Shown: positions 16,420 to 25,782 of the stretch, piece after piece
Layout of the letters: each line of letters starts with the position of its first letter
How positions within the stretch are numbered: the first letter of the stretch is position 1
From: Petrimonas sulfuriphila
GTDB taxonomy: Bacteria; Bacteroidota; Bacteroidia; Bacteroidales; Dysgonomonadaceae
Assembly (NCBI RefSeq): GCF_051201015.1
Contig: NZ_JBPEHI010000005.1
DNA: 64,000 nt
Strand: one strand, 5' to 3'
The notes under the pieces: generated by a model
Told to the model about the DNA's origin: nothing
Seen by the model: the letters and a program-made list of their open reading frames with translations, nothing else
The model's database searches: none
Translations under genes and position numbers: made by a program

Positions 16420-17711
16420 AGAACAGAATAGACGTCATAACCCTGGGTTGTTCTAAAAACCTGGTAGATTCCGAATTACTAATGCGACAACTTGTTGCTA
16501 ACGGTTACACGGTGGAGCATGATCCTGCAGATCCCAAAGGTGACATAGCTGTGATAAATACGTGCGGTTTCATTGGCGATGCCAAGGAGGAATCCGTCAA
16601 TATGATCCTGGAATTTGCGGAAGCCAAAAAGACAAACAGGCTGAAAAAACTTTTCGTAATGGGATGTTTATCGGAGCGGTACATGAATGAACTGCAGAAC
16701 GAAATTCCCGAAGTAGACAAATTTTACGGCAAATTCGCCTGGAAAAACCTGATTTCTGACTTAGGTAAATCGTACTATAAAGACCTTGAGTTCGACCGTT
16801 CCCTGTCAACTCCGCCGCATTACGCTTATGTGAAAATATCCGAAGGATGCGACCGCACCTGTTCCTATTGCTCCATCCCCATCATGACGGGTAAGTACAA
16901 ATCACGGCCACTGGAAGAGATTGAAGAAGAAGTTCGACGTTTGGTTTCGCAAGGCGTACGGGAGTTTCAGCTTATCGCGCAAGACCTTACCTATTATGGA
17001 CTGGACAGGTATAAACAGATGAGGTTGCCCGAACTGGTTGAACGGGTTGCGGACATCAAAGGTGCCGATTGGATTCGTCTTCATTACGCTTATCCGGCAC
17101 ATTTCCCTATCGAATTACTCCGCGTAATACGCGAGCGAGAAAACGTTTGTAACTATCTCGACATTGCCTTGCAACACATCAGCGACAATATGCTGGGGAG
17201 AATGAGACGAAACATTACGAAGCAACAAACGATTGATCTGATTGCCCGTTTTCGGGAGGAAGTTCCTGGAATTCACCTGCGCACAACGATGATGGTAGGA
17301 CATCCGGGTGAGACTGAACAGGATTTTGAAGAACTTCTTGAATTTGTAAGAGAGACCCGTTTCGAGCGTTTAGGAGCTTTCCCTTACTCGCACGAAGAGG
17401 ATACCTATTGCGATAATAATTATACGGACGACGTGCCTCCCGGTCTAAAACAGGAAAGGATGAATGTGTTGATGGACGTGCAGGAATCTATTGCTGTAAC
17501 CATTAACGAATCGAAAGTGGGGAAAACCCTGAAGGTAATTATCGACCGGGAAGATCCCGATTATTACGTGGGTCGTACCGAGTTCGATTCTCCTGAAGTT
17601 GATGGGGAAGTGTTGATTGAAAAACAATCTCCATTGAGAACGGGTGAATTTTATGAGGTGAAGATTACATCGGCTATGCCGTTTGATTTAATAGGAATTG
17701 TTTCATTATGA
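16416..17711 (+). CDS. rimO: Ribosomal protein uS12 methylthiotransferase RimO
   Basis: Radical SAM enzyme that adds a methylthio group to Asp88 (E. coli numbering) of ribosomal protein uS12. Domain order is normal: UPF0004 with cysteines near residues 12, 48 and 82, the radical SAM motif CDRTCSYC at about residues 145-152, and a C-terminal TRAM domain. RimO is told from MiaB by the ITLGCSKNLVDSE start. The 431-aa length is standard. It overlaps both neighbours by four bases, so ftsY-rimO-HU-HU form one unit. Confidence 0.95.
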   Translation: MKNRIDVITLGCSKNLVDSELLMRQLVANGYTVEHDPADPKGDIAVINTCGFIGDAKEESVNMILEFAEAKKTNRLKKLFVMGCLSERYMNELQNEIPEVDKFYGKFAWKNLISDLGKSYYKDLEFDRSLSTPPHYAYVKISEGCDRTCSYCSIPIMTGKYKSRPLEEIEEEVRRLVSQGVREFQLIAQDLTYYGLDRYKQMRLPELVERVADIKGADWIRLHYAYPAHFPIELLRVIRERENVCNYLDIALQHISDNMLGRMRRNITKQQTIDLIARFREEVPGIHLRTTMMVGHPGETEQDFEELLEFVRETRFERLGAFPYSHEEDTYCDNNYTDDVPPGLKQERMNVLMDVQESIAVTINESKVGKTLKVIIDREDPDYYVGRTEFDSPEVDGEVLIEKQSPLRTGEFYEVKITSAMPFDLIGIVSL

Positions 17712-18001
17712 CACACAAGGAACTTATTTCAGAGATGGCGCAACGGCTGGGTCTTTCTCAATCGAAGGTGTCTGATTTGCTGGATGCGACGGTATGTGAA
17801 CTAAATGAAAAACTTTCGGAGAATACACAAATTTTCATTCCGCATTTTGGAGTTTTCGAAACCAGAAAGAGATCTGAGCGTATCTCCGTGAATCCTCAGA
17901 CCCAACAGCGGTACCTGGTTCCTCCATCTATTGTGGCCACATTTAAACCGGCATCAGGCATTAAAGAGCAACTGAAAACCATGGAAGAAGATGGAAAATA
18001 G
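17708..18001 (+). CDS. HU/IHF-family DNA-binding protein
   Basis: A 97-aa nucleoid protein with the HU fold: MTHKELISEMAQRLGLSQSK at the start, then GVFETRKRSERISVNPQTQQ and VATFKPASGIKEQL, including the Pro-bearing DNA-binding arm region. It overlaps rimO by 4 bases and the next HU-LysM gene by 11, so the three are translated together. Confidence 0.9.
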   Translation: MTHKELISEMAQRLGLSQSKVSDLLDATVCELNEKLSENTQIFIPHFGVFETRKRSERISVNPQTQQRYLVPPSIVATFKPASGIKEQLKTMEEDGK

Positions 18002-18884
18002 AATTACCCTTGCCAACCTGGCAGATTTGCTGGCTAAGCGAACCAATGTTTCCGGTACAGAGTCAGAGGCATTTTTAAAATCGTTGTTCGAACTCATCTC
18101 GGAAACTCTTTCCGGAGACGAAGTGGTTAAAATCAAAGATTTCGGAACATTTAAGCTCGTTCCGATTCAAGCCCGTGAAAGCGTTGATGTGAATTCCGGC
18201 GAAAAGATAGAAATCCCCGCACATAACCGGTTGAGTTTTTTCCCGGCAACAGCATTAAAAGAGCTTGTAAACAAACCGTTTTCTCATTTTGAGTCTATTC
18301 TGTTGAATGAAGGTATCGCATTCGAAGGAGTGGAAGAGGTGATTGAAGAGGAAGAGGGAAAGACGGAGTTGACCGAAGAAAAGCCGATAGTAAAAAGGGA
18401 AGCTTATCAGGAAGTTTTTCGCTCGGATAGAATGGCTTCCGCCAATGTCCAAAAACGTTCTAAAATTCCTCCTGTCTGGATACCCATTTTGGGAGGCGTT
18501 GCCATTGCGTTGGCAAGTCTTTTTTTTTTCATTCAGCGGCAAGCCGGGACACAGCCGGCAACAATAACTGAAAACCCTTCGGTAAAAGACAGTTTGCATC
18601 CTTTCAAGGCTCCTGTTGCTGAAAAAACTCAGGAGCTGCCGGAAAGGTTGGAAAAAGTGGTGGTGCAAAAGGGTAAAACCCTCAGACTGATTGCCGAAGA
18701 GAAGTTCGGGAACCGGGAGTTTTGGGTGTATATCTACCTGAAAAACAAAGATAAAATAGAAAATCCCAACGTTGTTACCGTTGGGACTGAACTGATTATT
18801 CCTGATTCTTCTGAATATGACATTGATGCCTCGAACACACAATCTGTAGCCAAAGCCAAAGTGCTAGGCGACGATTTTTTATAA
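17991..18884 (+). CDS. HU-like DNA-binding domain fused to a membrane segment and LysM
   Basis: A 297-aa protein. Residues 1-95 are HU/IHF-like (LANLADLLAKRTNVSGTESE, VVKIKDFGTFKLVPIQARES, IPAHNRLSFFPATALKELV). A linker rich in Glu follows, then one membrane segment (about 162-182, VWIPILGGVAIALASLFFFI), and a LysM domain in about 220-270 (VVVQKGKTLRLIAEEKFGNR, ending TVGTELIIPD). The expected topology puts the DNA-binding part inside and LysM in the periplasm. It could tie chromosome to cell wall, but this is inference. It overlaps the HU gene upstream. Confidence 0.85.
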   Translation: MENRITLANLADLLAKRTNVSGTESEAFLKSLFELISETLSGDEVVKIKDFGTFKLVPIQARESVDVNSGEKIEIPAHNRLSFFPATALKELVNKPFSHFESILLNEGIAFEGVEEVIEEEEGKTELTEEKPIVKREAYQEVFRSDRMASANVQKRSKIPPVWIPILGGVAIALASLFFFIQRQAGTQPATITENPSVKDSLHPFKAPVAEKTQELPERLEKVVVQKGKTLRLIAEEKFGNREFWVYIYLKNKDKIENPNVVTVGTELIIPDSSEYDIDASNTQSVAKAKVLGDDFL

Positions 18885-19745
18885 CCTGCTCTTCAATAAT
18901 TCCGGTATTTGACTCGGTTCTTTGGCTACCGGAACTCCCACGGCTTCGAAAGCAGCAATTTTTTCAGCGGCACTACCCGAACCGCTGGAGATGATTGCTC
19001 CTGCGTGTCCCATCTGTTTTCCGGGAGGAGCCTGTTGTCCTGCAATGAACGCGGCTACCGGTTTTGTAACGTGCTTTTTGATGTATTCAGTAGCGCGTTC
19101 TTCAGCATCGCCCCCAATTTCGCCGATAAGGGCTATAGAGTCGGTTTCAGGATCGTTTTGAAACATTTCCAACAGTTCCTGATAATAGAGCCCCACAATG
19201 GGATCTCCGCCTACACCTACGGCCGTGGATTGTCCCAGCCCTTTGGAGGTGAGGTTGTAAACGACTTCGTAAGTGAGTGTTCCACTCCGGCTGATTACTC
19301 CGGTTGCCCCCCGTTTGAAAATCATGGTAGGCATTATGCCCACTGAACTTTTATCGGGAGATATTAAACCCGGACAATTGGGACCGATTAGTTTGGCACC
19401 CTTTAGGTTGATGTAGCGGTAAGCTTCAACTACATCGAGGGTAGGGACACCTTCGGTAATACAGATAATAAGTTTTACTCCTGCATCGGCAGCCTCCAAC
19501 ATGGCATCTTTGGCAAACGGAGCCGGAACGAAGATTACCGATGTGTTGGCTTCTGTCTCTTTTACAGCTTCACGAACGGTATTAAAAACAGGGATTCCTT
19601 CCACATTTTCTCCGCCCTTTCCGGGCGATGTCCCTCCAACAATATTGGTGCCGTATGCTTTCATCTTTGCAGTGTGAAATCCTCCGTCGCGTCCGGTAAT
19701 TCCCTGAACGATTAATCGTGTATTTTTATCGATTAGAATACTCAT
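18879..19745 (-). CDS. sucD: Succinyl-CoA ligase, alpha subunit
   Basis: Interconverts succinyl-CoA and succinate with nucleotide phosphorylation in the TCA cycle. The CoA-binding Rossmann domain (LIVQGITGRDGGFHTAKMKA) is followed by the catalytic half with the phosphohistidine region (GHAGAIISSGSGSA). 288 aa, normal. It is the second gene after sucC (32-base gap) and converges with the HU-LysM gene, overlapping by 6 bases. Confidence 0.96.
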   Translation of the reverse strand: MSILIDKNTRLIVQGITGRDGGFHTAKMKAYGTNIVGGTSPGKGGENVEGIPVFNTVREAVKETEANTSVIFVPAPFAKDAMLEAADAGVKLIICITEGVPTLDVVEAYRYINLKGAKLIGPNCPGLISPDKSSVGIMPTMIFKRGATGVISRSGTLTYEVVYNLTSKGLGQSTAVGVGGDPIVGLYYQELLEMFQNDPETDSIALIGEIGGDAEERATEYIKKHVTKPVAAFIAGQQAPPGKQMGHAGAIISSGSGSAAEKIAAFEAVGVPVAKEPSQIPELLKSRL

Positions 19746-19777
19746 ATTTTTTAGACGTTAAAAGTTTAAAGCTGAAC

Positions 19778-20911
19778 TTAATTTGCCAACTCAACGGCTT
19801 TTTTCCCTGCTTCACCCATGGTTTCCGCCAAGTGGAATTCGGTGCCTTCCAATAAGGCGCGGCCTTCTTTTTCATTGGTTCCGGTTAAACGGATAACAAT
19901 AGGAATATCGGTTTTTATCTGGCTGAAGGCTTCCAGTAATCCTCTGGCTACATCGTCGCAACGGGTAATCCCTCCAAAGATGTTGATCAGTACCACCTTT
20001 ACATTCTTGTCACTTAGTAAAAGCTTCATGGCTTCAATGACTTTTGTAGGATTTGAGCTTCCACCGATATCCAGGAAGTTAGCTGGTTCTCCGCCATACA
20101 GTTTTATCATGTCCATCGTCGCCATGGCCAGTCCGGCACCGTTAACCATACAACCTATTTCACCGCCTAAATGCACATAGCTGAAACCTTTGCTTTTAGC
20201 GTTTTGCTCCTTCTTTTCTTCTTCTGTCGGTTCAAAAAGAGCCGCAATTTTAGGATGACGGTAAAGGGCATTGTCGTCGAAAGTCATTTTTGCGTCGATG
20301 GCTTTAATCAGGCCTTCTTCGGTGAGCACCAAAGGGTTGATCTCTGCCAGCGATGCGTCGGTATCCACGAACAACCTGTATAGCTTTTGGAAAATTGTTG
20401 CTGCTTCACGGACTAGCTTGATATCGTCAAACAGTTTGAAAGCAGCTTCTCGTGCCAAGTAGTCTGGTATACCGATAAGCGGGTCGATAACTATTTTATG
20501 GATTTTTTCGGGAGTGTTACGTGCCACTTCTTCAATATCCATTCCCCCTTCGCGACTCAACATCAGGATAGTAGATTTAGATTTCCTGTCGATTACATAG
20601 CTTGCATAATATTCCGAAGCAATATTCACCGCTTTACCGACAAGCACCCTGTCAACGATAAAGCCTTTGATATCCATCCACAAGATGTTGGCTACATGTT
20701 GGCGGAGTTCTATTTCATTTTTGGCGAGTTTCACCCCTCCAGCTTTCCCCCTACCTCCGGTATGGACCTGCGCTTTTACAACCACTAACGGAGTATCCAG
20801 TTCCTGGTATGCGCGCACTGCGTCATCAACGTTACGACAGATATATGCTTTGTCTACCGGCAATCCGTAAGATGCTAATAATTCTCTTGCCTGATACTCA
20901 TGAATTTTCAT
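19778..20911 (-). CDS. sucC: Succinyl-CoA ligase, beta subunit
   Basis: ATP-grasp subunit of succinyl-CoA synthetase: MKIHEYQARELLASYGLPVD at the start, VVKAQVHTGGRGKAGGVKLA for nucleotide binding, and INIFGGITRCDDVARGLLEA near the C-terminus. 377 aa. It heads the sucC-sucD operon. Confidence 0.96.
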   Translation of the reverse strand: MKIHEYQARELLASYGLPVDKAYICRNVDDAVRAYQELDTPLVVVKAQVHTGGRGKAGGVKLAKNEIELRQHVANILWMDIKGFIVDRVLVGKAVNIASEYYASYVIDRKSKSTILMLSREGGMDIEEVARNTPEKIHKIVIDPLIGIPDYLAREAAFKLFDDIKLVREAATIFQKLYRLFVDTDASLAEINPLVLTEEGLIKAIDAKMTFDDNALYRHPKIAALFEPTEEEKKEQNAKSKGFSYVHLGGEIGCMVNGAGLAMATMDMIKLYGGEPANFLDIGGSSNPTKVIEAMKLLLSDKNVKVVLINIFGGITRCDDVARGLLEAFSQIKTDIPIVIRLTGTNEKEGRALLEGTEFHLAETMGEAGKKAVELAN

Positions 20912-21314
20912 GGGCTTTTATTTTATACTAATATTTAATGAATGATTGATTTTTGATGTAGCTGTATGATTTTTCTGACAATATGTGGCACTTTAATTAT
21001 GTTGTTTAACATGAGAGAGCGGTAAAATGTTTGCTCAAATAGAGAAAAATAATTTCCGTACCCGGAAAAGAGTGTAAAAAAATAGAATAACAAAATGTTT
21101 ATCAGTATATTATCGTATTGTTGGGAAACTATTTTGAATTTTATTAGATTCAGTTTTTTCTGATAGAACTTTGATACAGAAGTACTGTGATAGCTCGCGT
21201 GAGATAATCACTTTTTTTAGGTATTCTGTTTATCGAAATATCCCTGATTTATGGGATTGTGCGAAGCGTGATTTTGCTCTTCCTTTGTGCTCTGAAAAAT
21301 CAAGAAGAAAAAAG
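20912..21314. other. Intergenic region between divergent sucC and the siderophore receptor gene
   Basis: About 400 AT-rich bases upstream of both genes. It should hold two promoters. I see no clean -33/-7 pair; AGAACTTTG near 21,163-21,172 is one mismatch from a -7 box for the receptor. No Fur-like box that I can defend. An in-frame extension of the receptor ORF runs back to 21,171 but has no coding character. Confidence 0.5.
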
Positions 21315-23726
21315 ATGAATAAAAAAATAATATACTCAATAATTGCCGGAATGCTGATAAGCACGATGGTTGTTTTTTCCCAACGCGGTCACCATGTGTT
21401 GACGGGGAAAATAACGGATGAAAACAACAATGAGTTAGTGGGGGCAACCGTTTATATTGAAGAATTGGGCGTCGGAGACGATACTAACGCGTCGGGGGAT
21501 TACCGTATCGAGCATATTCCCGGCGGACGACACCGGATTATGGTGAGTTATATGGGTTATAAACCGCTTACGAAAGAAATAGATTTTAAACGGGGAGAGC
21601 AAACCCGAAGAGAAAATTTCAACCTGAAACCCGATGAACGGATGTTGGTGGAAGTGGAAGTGTTTGGGCGGCGGCGCGAACGTCCCGAAAAAATGGAAGC
21701 GCTCACGCGTATACCGCTTAGGTTGGACGAGCAGGTGCAAAGTGTATCTGTGATATCGCAAAAAATGATTGCCGAACAAGGCGCGATGACGCTCAACGAT
21801 GCTGTGCGAAATGCACCCGGACTGGGGACTTTTGCCACTTACGGCAATACATCGGAAAGCATTACTTCGCGTGGTTATCGCGGGATCCCCGTGGTGAAAA
21901 ACGGGGTGCGCATCCATTCCGATTTTCGTGGGCAGGGTTTTCTTTCGGACATGCAGGGGGTTGAAACCGTGCAGGTGTTGCGCGGTTCTGCCGCCATTGC
22001 GCAAGGCATCGGGAACGATATTGGTTCGGCAGGGGGGGTAGTGAACGTTGCTACCAAAACACCCCGTTTTGTCAATTCCGGGAACCTGGGCTTGCGTATC
22101 GGCAGTTGGGGACAGGTTCGCCCCACGTTTGATATCCAGCGTGTGTTGGATGTACACGGACATGCCGCTTTCCGCATCAACGGAGCGTATGAACGGGCGG
22201 ATAATTACCGTGTACATGTCTCGAAAGACCGCTTTTACGTGAATCCGTCATTTGCGTGGAGACCCGATGAAAAAACCAACATTGTGCTTGAAATGGATTA
22301 CCTGCACGATTCGCGTACCCCGGACCAGGGAACCGTGAACCTGAGTGCCGACAGTGTGAACAATATCTACAAAATGCCGGCCGATAAGTTCCTGGGTTTT
22401 TCAAGCGACCGTCAGTTTACCAACACCCTGACATACATGGCGCACCTCACGCGCGAACTTGGAAACGGTTTCAGCGTGCGCGTGGCGTATGCCGGCGCCG
22501 ACCTGAACTCGCGTTCCGTCCGGGGCCATGTTTCGGCATTGCGATCTGCGGGCACAACAGGTAAGTACAACCTGCGATCGAGAAATTACAGCGGCGGACA
22601 GCGAAGCGACAAGAACGGAGTCTTTCAGGCAGACCTCATTGGTAAAGATATTCAAACCGGCTCTGTGAAGCATACGTTTAACGTAGGGTTCGATTATCGC
22701 TGGTCGGATGTTTCCACTGTCAGCACCAATTCCGTTACCGTAGACACGATCGACGTGCTGCAAGCTATTCCCAATGTCATGCCCAATGTCGTGCTTAAGG
22801 ATAGCGATCCGTCCACGTCGCAATCCTACTCCTACGGTTTACTGTTGCAGGAAGTAATGACGTTTAACCGTTACCTGAAAGTGTCGCTAGGATTACGATA
22901 TAGCCAGGTGAACGGATTGAGCGACAACGTTGTCTCGTCTACTGGCGGTGATGTGTGGGATCCGCTGTTTGGCATCATCGTTACACCGTACGAAAATTTC
23001 AACCTTTTTGCATCGTATACGACAACTACATCGTTGCGTGGCGCCGCAAACCTTCTCGAGGACCGTGTTACGCCCGTCGGCCCCACGCGTGAAAAGCAGG
23101 TTGAAGTGGGCCTGAAAACGGAGTGGCTTGACAACCGCCTTCGATTCAATGCGACCTATTTCCACATCCAGAACAACAACCTGACCTATTCGTTGCTTAA
23201 CGATGCCGGACAGAACACGGGTTACTACATGAAAGCCGGAAATCTGAAGAGGGAAGGTGTGGAGCTGGAACTTACAGGGCGTTTGCTGAAAAACCTGGAT
23301 GTCGTGGCGGGCTATTCCTACCTGGACGCCGCTTATCACGACAGCCCCTATTATCACGCAGGGTCTGCTCCGATGAACACCGCCAAGAATACTGCCAACG
23401 GATGGGTAAATTATAGTATTTTTGATGGCGTCTTATGCAATCTTTCCTTTGGCTTGGGCATGTATTACGTGGGCCAACGCCCGCTGGCCGAATATACCTA
23501 TCGCGTTGTGCCTGGACACGCGGTGCAGGCAAACACGCGTCCATTTCTCGCAGATGCATATACTACCGTGAATGCGCAGGTAGGTTACCGGTTTAGAAAT
23601 TACCGCATCCGGGTGTTTATGAACAATCTGTTCGATTCCACGGGCTACACAGCATATTATCGCGGTGGCTACCTCAATCCGACAGATCCTCGGAATGTTG
23701 CGGTGGCGCTGAATTATCAGTTTTAA
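21315..23726 (+). CDS. TonB-dependent siderophore receptor
   Basis: An 803-aa outer-membrane receptor. A signal peptide (to about residue 23) is followed by a carboxypeptidase-like beta domain (LTGKITDENNNELVGATVYI), the plug (AMTLNDAVRNAPGLGTF, with SRGYRGIPVVKNGVR and VLRGSAAIAQGIG), and the beta-barrel ending in NYQF with terminal Phe. The plug with an RGY/RGF-like motif is characteristic of ferric-siderophore receptors. I start it at the ATG at 21,315 because a signal peptide begins there and a purine-rich stretch precedes it. Followed after 18 bases by a PepSY membrane protein, an iron-uptake partner. Confidence 0.9.
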   Translation: MNKKIIYSIIAGMLISTMVVFSQRGHHVLTGKITDENNNELVGATVYIEELGVGDDTNASGDYRIEHIPGGRHRIMVSYMGYKPLTKEIDFKRGEQTRRENFNLKPDERMLVEVEVFGRRRERPEKMEALTRIPLRLDEQVQSVSVISQKMIAEQGAMTLNDAVRNAPGLGTFATYGNTSESITSRGYRGIPVVKNGVRIHSDFRGQGFLSDMQGVETVQVLRGSAAIAQGIGNDIGSAGGVVNVATKTPRFVNSGNLGLRIGSWGQVRPTFDIQRVLDVHGHAAFRINGAYERADNYRVHVSKDRFYVNPSFAWRPDEKTNIVLEMDYLHDSRTPDQGTVNLSADSVNNIYKMPADKFLGFSSDRQFTNTLTYMAHLTRELGNGFSVRVAYAGADLNSRSVRGHVSALRSAGTTGKYNLRSRNYSGGQRSDKNGVFQADLIGKDIQTGSVKHTFNVGFDYRWSDVSTVSTNSVTVDTIDVLQAIPNVMPNVVLKDSDPSTSQSYSYGLLLQEVMTFNRYLKVSLGLRYSQVNGLSDNVVSSTGGDVWDPLFGIIVTPYENFNLFASYTTTTSLRGAANLLEDRVTPVGPTREKQVEVGLKTEWLDNRLRFNATYFHIQNNNLTYSLLNDAGQNTGYYMKAGNLKREGVELELTGRLLKNLDVVAGYSYLDAAYHDSPYYHAGSAPMNTAKNTANGWVNYSIFDGVLCNLSFGLGMYYVGQRPLAEYTYRVVPGHAVQANTRPFLADAYTTVNAQVGYRFRNYRIRVFMNNLFDSTGYTAYYRGGYLNPTDPRNVAVALNYQF

Positions 23727-23744
23727 CAGCTAAGGTAGAAAAAA

Positions 23745-24272
23745 ATGGAAACTCAAAAGAAAAAGCAGAACATTTATCACATCATGCGGGTATTACATCG
23801 CGATATCGGATTTCTAACCATCGGGTTGACCCTTGTTTATGCGCTTTCGGGAATTTTGCTTATTTATCGGAATACCGACTTGCTGAAGACGGAGAAAGTA
23901 GAGGAAAAGCAACTGGCAACGAATCTTTCGGGGAATGATTTGGGACAACAGCTCCGTATTCGGAATTTTAAAGTGGAAAGGGAAGAAGGGGAAACAATTT
24001 ATTTCAAGGAAGGTTTTTACCATGCTGCTACCGGAAAATCAGTCGTAACGCGCAAAGTGTATATCTCTCCGTTTGACAAGTTGGTGGATTTGCACAAGAT
24101 TACCGGAACGCATAGAGTGTCCGTGCTGTCTCTTGTTTACGGATTTATGCTTTGTTTCCTTGCGGTTTCCTCGTTGTTTATGTTTAAGTTCGGAAGCCGG
24201 AAAAGCCGGAGGGGAATAGCGATGATTGCATTAAGCATTGTTATTACGGTGGCGATTGTGGCGTTGGTGTGA
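23745..24272 (+). CDS. PepSY-associated membrane protein
   Basis: A 175-aa inner-membrane protein with an N-terminal helix containing His and Asp (IMRVLHRDIGFLTIGLTLVY), a periplasmic PepSY-like region, and two helices at the end (VLSLVYGFMLCFLAVSSLFM, then MIALSIVITVAIVALV). It resembles short PepSY_TM proteins encoded beside siderophore receptors, which may reduce ferric siderophores at the inner membrane (family knowledge, uncertain). Same operon as the receptor; converges on the LuxR gene. Confidence 0.75.
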   Translation: METQKKKQNIYHIMRVLHRDIGFLTIGLTLVYALSGILLIYRNTDLLKTEKVEEKQLATNLSGNDLGQQLRIRNFKVEREEGETIYFKEGFYHAATGKSVVTRKVYISPFDKLVDLHKITGTHRVSVLSLVYGFMLCFLAVSSLFMFKFGSRKSRRGIAMIALSIVITVAIVALV

Positions 24273-24276
24273 CGAC

Positions 24277-24885
24277 TCAATGGCTTTGCAGGTCAACATC
24301 CTCGATTTGAATAATTTTTTTGGAGATAGCGTATATGGTTAATCCCGACTGGCTCCGTATGCCGGTTTTGGCTGTTATGTTTTTCCGGTGGGTAACTACC
24401 GTATGGATACTGATGTTGAGCGAGTCGGCAATTTCCTTGTTGGAGTAACCGTGAACCAATTGGGTAAGTACATCAAGTTCTCTTTCAGTCAGGTTATCAT
24501 CGTTTGACGGGAATTTCAATTCACTGTTGGTTCCCGTTTTTTGTAACCTGGACAAAACCTGCTCCAATGTGTCGAAAATGGTAAAAGACGAATCGAGCAG
24601 CGCCAGTGAATGGTTATCGACAATGCCTAAGTGAATTCCAACGATGGAGAAATTGGGGTGATTTTTCCGGATCCTTCTTACGTCCTTCTCCCTGTTCACC
24701 AATAGTAGAGGGTTGATAATCAATAAATCTACCTTTTTTGAAGGGAGAATATTTTCCAAATCGTCCAGTGAATCCACTTTACAGATTACGCAGTCAATAT
24801 CCGATTGAGAAAGTACCGCGTGTAATCCTTCGTAAATAATCTGCGAATGCACCATGATGGCGATATGTAACCGGTGTCTGTTCAT
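24277..24885 (-). CDS. LuxR-family response-regulator-like transcription factor
   Basis: A 202-aa protein: N-terminal receiver-like domain (about 1-120) and C-terminal LuxR helix-turn-helix (LTERELDVLTQLVHGYSNKE, ADSLNISIHTVVTHRKNIT). The expected phosphoacceptor Asp appears replaced by Asn (VDLLIINPLLL), so normal phosphorelay is doubtful. Its start overlaps the stop of the hemerythrin gene by 4 bases, so the two proteins probably form a sensor/regulator pair. Confidence 0.85.
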   Translation of the reverse strand: MNRHRLHIAIMVHSQIIYEGLHAVLSQSDIDCVICKVDSLDDLENILPSKKVDLLIINPLLLVNREKDVRRIRKNHPNFSIVGIHLGIVDNHSLALLDSSFTIFDTLEQVLSRLQKTGTNSELKFPSNDDNLTERELDVLTQLVHGYSNKEIADSLNISIHTVVTHRKNITAKTGIRSQSGLTIYAISKKIIQIEDVDLQSH

Positions 24886-25583
24886 GCTTTCTCCATATTG
24901 TATCCGAAAGGAATTAAAATGGTTTCCTCAATCAATGAGTGGATATAGAGGTCGTACTCCAATTCACACAAAGAGAAAAGCAGTTTACGGCGTAAGTTCA
25001 GGTCGTCGTTGATTACTACGTATTTCAACAATAAGTTTTTTATGTCTTTTATTTTCAGCTCTATATCGGTGTGGTGTTCGCTGTATTCCTGGGCCGAGTA
25101 TGCATTGCTCTCCAGATTATCCCTGTTGCCCAGGAACTCGATAAAATACGGAAAAGCCACATTGTCCTCGTAGTCCAGGTGGTCGATAACCTCAGCAAAG
25201 TATTCGTTAAAAAACTGCTCCAGCAACTTTAATTCCTTTTCAGGATGGTTTTTCTGCAGCTGCATTATGTAGGCACTTATTTGCGGATATTTATCGTTGC
25301 GGTAATAGTCGTGACTGTTTTTCAAAAAGCGTACAATCTGCTTTACATCGTCAACGGAATCAATGGGATTTTCTTTGGGTTTGAAGCCGTTGTACAGGTT
25401 GGCAATCGATATAAACAGTTTCTCACTGATTCCTTTCTCTTTGCATAATTGGCTGATGGTGAAATCGCCTACCCGAAAATCGAAATTGAAATGCTGCATT
25501 ACCAGCAAAAGCGAAGGGTTTTCCTCGATTAAGTCAAACAATTTCATCCCCGGTTTTATATATGTTCGGCAAACGTGATACAT
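24882..25583 (-). CDS. Hemerythrin-domain protein
   Basis: A 233-aa protein. An N-terminal region (IKPGMKLFDLIEENPSLLLV, GDFTISQLCKEKG) resembles the ScdA/DUF542-like part of iron-sulfur repair proteins. The C-terminal helical bundle has the diiron ligands of hemerythrins in order: HDYY, EYFAEVIDHLDYEDNVAF, YSEHHTDIE, and HSLIEETILIP. It likely binds O2, NO or iron and signals to the LuxR partner overlapping its 3' end. I use the ATG at 25,583 rather than 25,604 since a TATCTTTG -7-like box spans the earlier codon. Confidence 0.8.
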   Translation of the reverse strand: MYHVCRTYIKPGMKLFDLIEENPSLLLVMQHFNFDFRVGDFTISQLCKEKGISEKLFISIANLYNGFKPKENPIDSVDDVKQIVRFLKNSHDYYRNDKYPQISAYIMQLQKNHPEKELKLLEQFFNEYFAEVIDHLDYEDNVAFPYFIEFLGNRDNLESNAYSAQEYSEHHTDIELKIKDIKNLLLKYVVINDDLNLRRKLLFSLCELEYDLYIHSLIEETILIPFGYNMEKA

Positions 25584-25601
25584 AGAAAGTAGTTTTGGAT
25601 A

Positions 25602-25609
25602 CAAAGATA
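25602..25609 (-). promoter_or_regulatory. Candidate -7 element for hemerythrin-luxR
   Basis: TATCTTTG on the minus strand, 19 bases before the chosen start. No clear -33 box. Confidence 0.35.
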
Positions 25610-25752
25610 ACTGTTTTTGTTTAGATTGATTCTAATTAAAAATGATTAACGCATGAGAATTTTCACCACCCTTGATTTCAGGAGCTTTCTTGCTTTTTTT
25701 ACAACCGAAACATTTTTCCTGTTTGCGGCTGTGTTGTCTTAATTTTTATGGC

Positions 25753-25760
25753 TATTTTTG
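25753..25760 (+). promoter_or_regulatory. Candidate -7 element for the nitroreductase gene
   Basis: TATTTTTG, 23 bases before the ATG at 25,783. Spacing to upstream GTTG or TTTG is not ideal (16 and 27 bases). Confidence 0.4.
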
Positions 25761-25782
25761 TGTGTCGAAAGAAATAGGAACT

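Noticed and set aside
21171..21314. N-terminal extension of the siderophore receptor
   Set aside because: The extra 48 residues have no signal peptide; the ATG at 21315 does.
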